In this document: one piece after another, positions 60,391 to 64,000 of the stretch
How the letters are laid out: the number at the start of each line of letters is the position of its first letter
How positions within the stretch are numbered: the stretch's first letter is position 1
Assembly (NCBI GenBank): GCA_045657625.1
Contig: JAZOTM010000013.1
Coordinates: 62,001-126,000 of the forward strand
Source of the DNA: JAZOTM01 sp045657625
GTDB taxonomy: Bacteria > Bacillota > Clostridia > Lachnospirales > Lachnospiraceae
DNA length: 64,000 bases
Direction: 5' to 3'
The notes under the pieces: model-generated
Database searches by the model: none
What the model was told of the DNA's origin: nothing
What the model saw: only the letters and a program-made list of their open reading frames with translations
Made by a program: the position numbers and the translations under genes

Positions 60391-62011
60391 TTATTTCCAA
60401 TATAAAGTTACCACACCTGTGATACCGCTGCCTTCTGTCGGTTCCGGCTTTGGCATACCAAACATATCCGGAACGTTCAACATTTCTCGTTCCAAAGTAG
60501 TGGCCACTTCGATTCGCATTTGATTTTCTCCTTCTTTTACAAAGTTCGAAAGATCAAATCGATAGGGTACGTGTATTTCTGTGCCGACCATTTCGTCATT
60601 GACATACAAATCCACTACTTCGTTGGCGTTTGAGATATCCAAAATATATGATTTTCCGGGCTCTCCAAGGAAGGCATTCTCATAGCAGAACCATCCGGAA
60701 AACTCTCTGTGGTCTTTCGCGTAATCCTCAGGGAATGTCATTTCTTCTTTTTTCCCAAAGTTCGGATAATCGATACTCTTTGCAATACTGCGGGTCCAGT
60801 TTTTTGAAAAACTTACGATTTCTGCTCCCTTCACCTCAGCCATTTCGGCCTCTGCGATTTTACTGAGAATTCCTGCATCCTCGTGGTTTACAGCCAATAA
60901 AATTCTACTTTCTCCCGCATGTAAGGTAAGGTTTATGCCTTGTGCGGTTTCTTTCACCGGATGCACCTTTTGTCTCCATGCATCGTAAAGGAAGAGGGAT
61001 TTGTCTTCTTTTTTTACATATTTTTTGGTGAGTTCACAGGTTCCGACATAATCCGTATCCCCTTCATTTACCAGCATGAACAAATCCACCCCATCTTTCA
61101 CATAATGATAGAATCGTAAATAGTCATTGGTCGGCGTGAATCTAAGGTCTCTCTGCTGTTCCAATACACTTAGCACTTCCGCCAAAGAAATCAGCGGAAT
61201 CTCTTGCAATACTTCTGCACAATCTTCTCCTAAAACATCCTGCGGTCTTTTTTCCACAAAATAAAGAGAAACTCCTTGGGATTTCAACATAAGAATGGCA
61301 TCTTTCAACTCTTTTGTTAAGAATTGCATGTAGGGAATCAATACCACTTCATACTTTTGCTTTTGAATCTGTAAGGTACCATTTTTTGCCTGCATACCAT
61401 ATTCGTTTCCAACGATGACATCCTGAGGAACCACATCAAATTCCAGCTGAGATTCCGTTAAGACGCGGGTAATCAACTCATCAGCCAAGCAATCACCGGT
61501 CCATTCTCCTTCTCCATGATATAACACTGCTATGGGGGCTACATGAAAGCCTCCGGAAATGCATTCACAGGTACGATTCATATATTTCATCAACTTCCCA
61601 AAAGCCTTATATTCCGGATTATGGCCATGGGCGTAAAAATGTGGTGGGCAATCCGGGTCCGGGAAAGGTTTGGCACTAAATGCATGCGGCACAAAATGAT
61701 TTACCCCTCTGACCATAAAATGGTCTACCAAATATTTTTCCAGACGCAATCCTTCGTTCCATCCATATGCTCCAAAAATTTCACTCCGCGTTCTCTGCAC
61801 CAATCCCCGATTTGATAAGAAAAATTCTTTTCTACCAATCGTGTCAACGCCTTCATATAAATCGAACGTGCTTCTGCCCGTTTCTTCTCATCTCCAGTAG
61901 TTTCCCATATCAATGGCAACGTACAAGCAAAGCTATCCTTTAATTCTTTCTGTAAGTTCCGGTTCATCCGAGAAAAATCCTGCAATCCACTGCAGACTTT
62001 TTTCATATGAA
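60391..62011 (-). pseudogene. Truncated, frameshifted GH106/GH2-like glycosidase
   Basis: The open piece 60391-61803 encodes 470 residues of the C-terminal half of a large bacterial glycosidase: SEIFGAYGWNEGLRLEKYLVDHFMVRGVNHFVPHAFS, then GGFHVAPIAVLYHGEGEWTG, ending with a sugar-binding sandwich (LDISNANEVVDLYVNDEMVGTEIHVPYRFDLSNF). Upstream in other frames are earlier parts: YEKSLQWIAGFFSDEPE (about 61960-62010) and ALTRLVEKNFSYQIGDWCRERGVKFLEH. A block between that and SEIFGAYGW is missing. About half of the expected 900 residues, including the N-terminus, is gone. The gene ends abruptly at the AraC remnant. Confidence 0.75.
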
Positions 62012-62234
62012 TCCCAATTATTTATCCGGTTACATTAAAAAATATACCAACAAGAATTTTAAAAAATTACTTCAAGAACAACGCTTAAACTATGCCTGCC
62101 GTCTACTGAAAAACACAGACCTTTCTACGGCGGATATTGCAAGAGAATGCGGGTATGAAAATGTCACCTTTTTTTACAAAAAATTTCGGGAGAGCTATCA
62201 TTGCTCTCCCGCGGAATATCGAAAACGATACTAA
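61989..62234 (+). pseudogene. Fragment of an AraC-family regulator (C-terminal HTH only)
   Basis: From ADFFHMNPNYLSGYIKKYTNKNF to AEYRKRY the sequence is the second half of an AraC double helix-turn-helix (TDLSTADIARECGYENVTFFYKKFRESYHCSPAEY). The sensor domain and first helices are absent. An ATG occurs at 62007 but has no ribosome binding site. It faces the glycosidase remnant and ends at the stop of the 62231 esterase gene. Confidence 0.75.
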
Positions 62235-63232
62235 TTCATGTAGCGATTCACAAAATTCGCATACAAGGCTCTCCACTGCTGCACTGCGGTGCGATCATGG
62301 GCAAACATTGGGTTTTGCTCATCCACACAGCCGCCAAAGCCGTGACCACCATCTATAAACTGATGCAATTCCAATGCCACCTTTTTCTCTCTTGCCTTTA
62401 AGGCAAATTCTGTCAAACGTTCCGGTGGAACTACATCATCATCAAAGGTACTACACAGGAACATGGGCGGATCCTGTTCCTGTACATTATTCAGGAAATC
62501 GTATTTCTCTGCCAACGCATTGTATCCGGCCTCATCGTTGTTGTACATGTCGCGTCCCGCTACCACAGCCATAATCTTGTCCTTTGTCATGGTAACTGCC
62601 GGATAAATCAAACCAATACTCTGTACCGATGCATCTATCGCATCAATTTCATCCGGTGCATATCCTTCATAAGAAATCGGCTGATTGCGGAAATGCATAG
62701 AAGTCACACCTGCCAAATTTCCGCCAGCGGAGAAACCTATAATACCAATTTTTTTCTCGTCAATGCCATATTCCTTTGCGTGAAAGCGCACATAACGAAT
62801 GGCTCTCTGACAATCCAAAAACATAATCGGATCCTTATAAGGATAAGAGCGATACCAGAGCACAAAGGCACTGATGCCTGCTTCATTCAAAAAAGCTGCG
62901 ATGTCTCGGCCTTCTGCCTCCATAGACTTTGTAAGATAAGCACCCCCCGGGCAAATGACAATGGCCTTATCACTTCCTTCTGCAATGTAAGGAACCAAAA
63001 AAGGTTCATCTTCATAGGTCATTTTTGCCGGACCATGTTCGATTTCCTGACGATAAACCATGGTGTCATTTCCGGTCATATCTTCTACACGTGGTGTACT
63101 CTTATCCCAAATACCCGGATGATTCACAAACATATCCTCCGGTGTATACTCTTCATGAATTTCCATCACATCTGTTTTACTTTTACTACTGTTTCCCGGG
63201 ATTACATCTCCCCAAATCTTTAAAGTTTCCAT
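62231..63232 (-). CDS. Alpha/beta hydrolase, acetyl-esterase/BD-FAE-like
   Basis: The 333-residue protein has an oxyanion VICPGGAYLTKS near 93-105, the nucleophile elbow GIIGFSAGGNLAG (Ser about 170), FDDDVVPPERL (acid) and DGGHGFGG with His. These resemble carbohydrate acetyl esterases (CE-type, BD-FAE-like). It has no signal peptide. It lies beside the broken glycosidase, as expected for a plant-glycan locus. The ATG at 63232 is preceded by an A/G-rich AAAGAGG. Confidence 0.82.
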   Translation of the reverse strand: METLKIWGDVIPGNSSKSKTDVMEIHEEYTPEDMFVNHPGIWDKSTPRVEDMTGNDTMVYRQEIEHGPAKMTYEDEPFLVPYIAEGSDKAIVICPGGAYLTKSMEAEGRDIAAFLNEAGISAFVLWYRSYPYKDPIMFLDCQRAIRYVRFHAKEYGIDEKKIGIIGFSAGGNLAGVTSMHFRNQPISYEGYAPDEIDAIDASVQSIGLIYPAVTMTKDKIMAVVAGRDMYNNDEAGYNALAEKYDFLNNVQEQDPPMFLCSTFDDDVVPPERLTEFALKAREKKVALELHQFIDGGHGFGGCVDEQNPMFAHDRTAVQQWRALYANFVNRYMN

Positions 63233-63268
63233 CCTTTTTTCCTCTTTCTTTTTTTCTAACGCCTACAT

Positions 63269-64000
63269 TTAACGTTTCTCGTCAATAACAATAGCGGCAA
63301 AACCCGGCTTTCCAAAATCATCCATAGTCATACCATTGGATACACAGACTCGAATCTCCGGTAATTCCTGTTCTACTTCCAATATGGCAGCATGAAAAGG
63401 TTCTCCTTTTGCAAAATCTGCCTCAAACGCAGTCTTACGAAAAACCTTCAATTCTTCTGGCGACATTGGTACCGGATTATGTCCTCCATAGATTCTCTTT
63501 GGATTCAAAGCGATTACTTTATCAATCCCTTCTATATAAGTTTTTCGATCTGTGGAATCCTGATCAAATAACCACAAGAAAAAACCATAAGCATCGCCAG
63601 AATAAAGCCATTCCTCTTCCCTATAATAAAAAGACATCCCTCCCTTTGTATGTCCAGGGGTACGTATAACTTCTACTGTAATACCACCTAAATCAAAGAT
63701 CATCCCCTCTTCTAATTTCAAAAGTGTACCTTCCCTTTGACTCAAGTATTCTTTACAATCAAAATCTTCCGGTAAAATATTTCTGCAAAGATGAGTAAAA
63801 TAATCTTCTTTATTTTGCATATCATGAATCGTAAATTCCCTTTGCTTTTTGCTATTATGTCGTTTACACAATGCGAAATCTTCTTCTGCCAGATAAATCG
63901 GTTCTAAAAATTGTGCTGCTCCACAAGTATGATCTACATGACCATGCGTACATACAATCACAATCGGTTTGTCTGTAATATTTTTTACTGTTCCATATAA
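63269..64000 (-). CDS. Metallo-beta-lactamase-fold hydrolase (partial, N-terminus beyond window)
   Basis: The frame is open to the window edge; IVCTHGHVDHTCG carries the HxHxDH zinc motif. VIRTPGHTKGGMSFYYREEEWLYSGDAY gives the downstream His and Asp ligands, and LNPKRIYGGHNPVPMSPEEL a further His. This is glyoxalase II/MBL family. The visible part is about 243 residues; perhaps 50-60 N-terminal residues are missing. The substrate is unknown. Confidence 0.85.
   Translation of the reverse strand, partial: LYGTVKNITDKPIVIVCTHGHVDHTCGAAQFLEPIYLAEEDFALCKRHNSKKQREFTIHDMQNKEDYFTHLCRNILPEDFDCKEYLSQREGTLLKLEEGMIFDLGGITVEVIRTPGHTKGGMSFYYREEEWLYSGDAYGFFLWLFDQDSTDRKTYIEGIDKVIALNPKRIYGGHNPVPMSPEELKVFRKTAFEADFAKGEPFHAAILEVEQELPEIRVCVSNGMTMDDFGKPGFAAIVIDEKR

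Overview
The window looks like chromosome from a low-to-mid GC, anaerobic, gut-type Clostridia, most likely Lachnospiraceae. The evidence is strong AAGGAGG ribosome binding sites, many Ser/Thr/Glu-rich lipoproteins, AraC-controlled glycan genes, ferredoxin-dependent 2-oxoacid oxidoreductases, and a phosphate butyryltransferase/butyrate kinase pair. There are no rRNA or tRNA genes, no CRISPR array and no intact insertion sequence. Most genes lie on the minus strand.

Layout. 1-5 kb: an edge-truncated acyltransferase, a nested palindromic element, a lipoprotein, and an AAA-type ATPase preceded by a 29-bp iteron-like array. 5-8 kb: a pentoside-type sugar module (GH43, GPH symporter, divergent AraC). 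8-11.3 kb: a polar amino acid ABC transporter. 11.5-24 kb: a peptide-family ABC importer, a ceramidase-superfamily hydrolase and an unusual redox set: an AprA-like flavoprotein, an AprB-like ferredoxin, a shortened NuoE/NuoF fusion and a [FeFe]-hydrogenase-like protein whose active site has been remodelled. 24-32.5 kb: GH31, a membrane AraC sensor-regulator, an esterase-like hydrolase and lipoproteins.

32.6-44 kb is the most striking part. A 12-gene minus-strand operon starts with a homolog of the bacterial (Eubacterium ramulus type) chalcone isomerase. It continues through a P-loop NTPase, a VOR-type 2-oxoacid:ferredoxin oxidoreductase, Ptb, Buk and an OFA-family transporter, and ends with a flavodoxin-fold reductase carrying a zinc ribbon, flanked by two small membrane proteins. 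A cytosolic, histidine-rich LVIVD beta-propeller is transcribed divergently. I read this as a flavonoid/polyphenol-linked catabolic locus in which at least the propeller and the small membrane proteins have no assigned role.

44-52 kb is a nine-gene operon in which a MetNIQ-type importer is interleaved with a second 2-oxoacid:ferredoxin oxidoreductase, an aminotransferase and a phenylacetate-CoA-ligase-like enzyme. This would form a complete uptake and oxidative pathway for one amino acid (methionine or an aromatic one). It has its own leader hairpin.

52-64 kb: FucO-type lactaldehyde reductase with paired operator-like sites, a surface protein, a small XRE/ImmA-IrrE/PIN cassette followed by a decayed NADAR gene, an SH3 lipoprotein whose signal peptide is out of frame at an A tract, a TetR regulator, an amidohydrolase-fold protein without its metal ligands, a Sel1-repeat protein, a glycosidase pseudogene fused head-on to an AraC fragment, an acetyl-esterase-like hydrolase and an edge-truncated metallo-beta-lactamase-fold enzyme.

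Functions are read from sequence motifs and remembered family features only. No database search was run.
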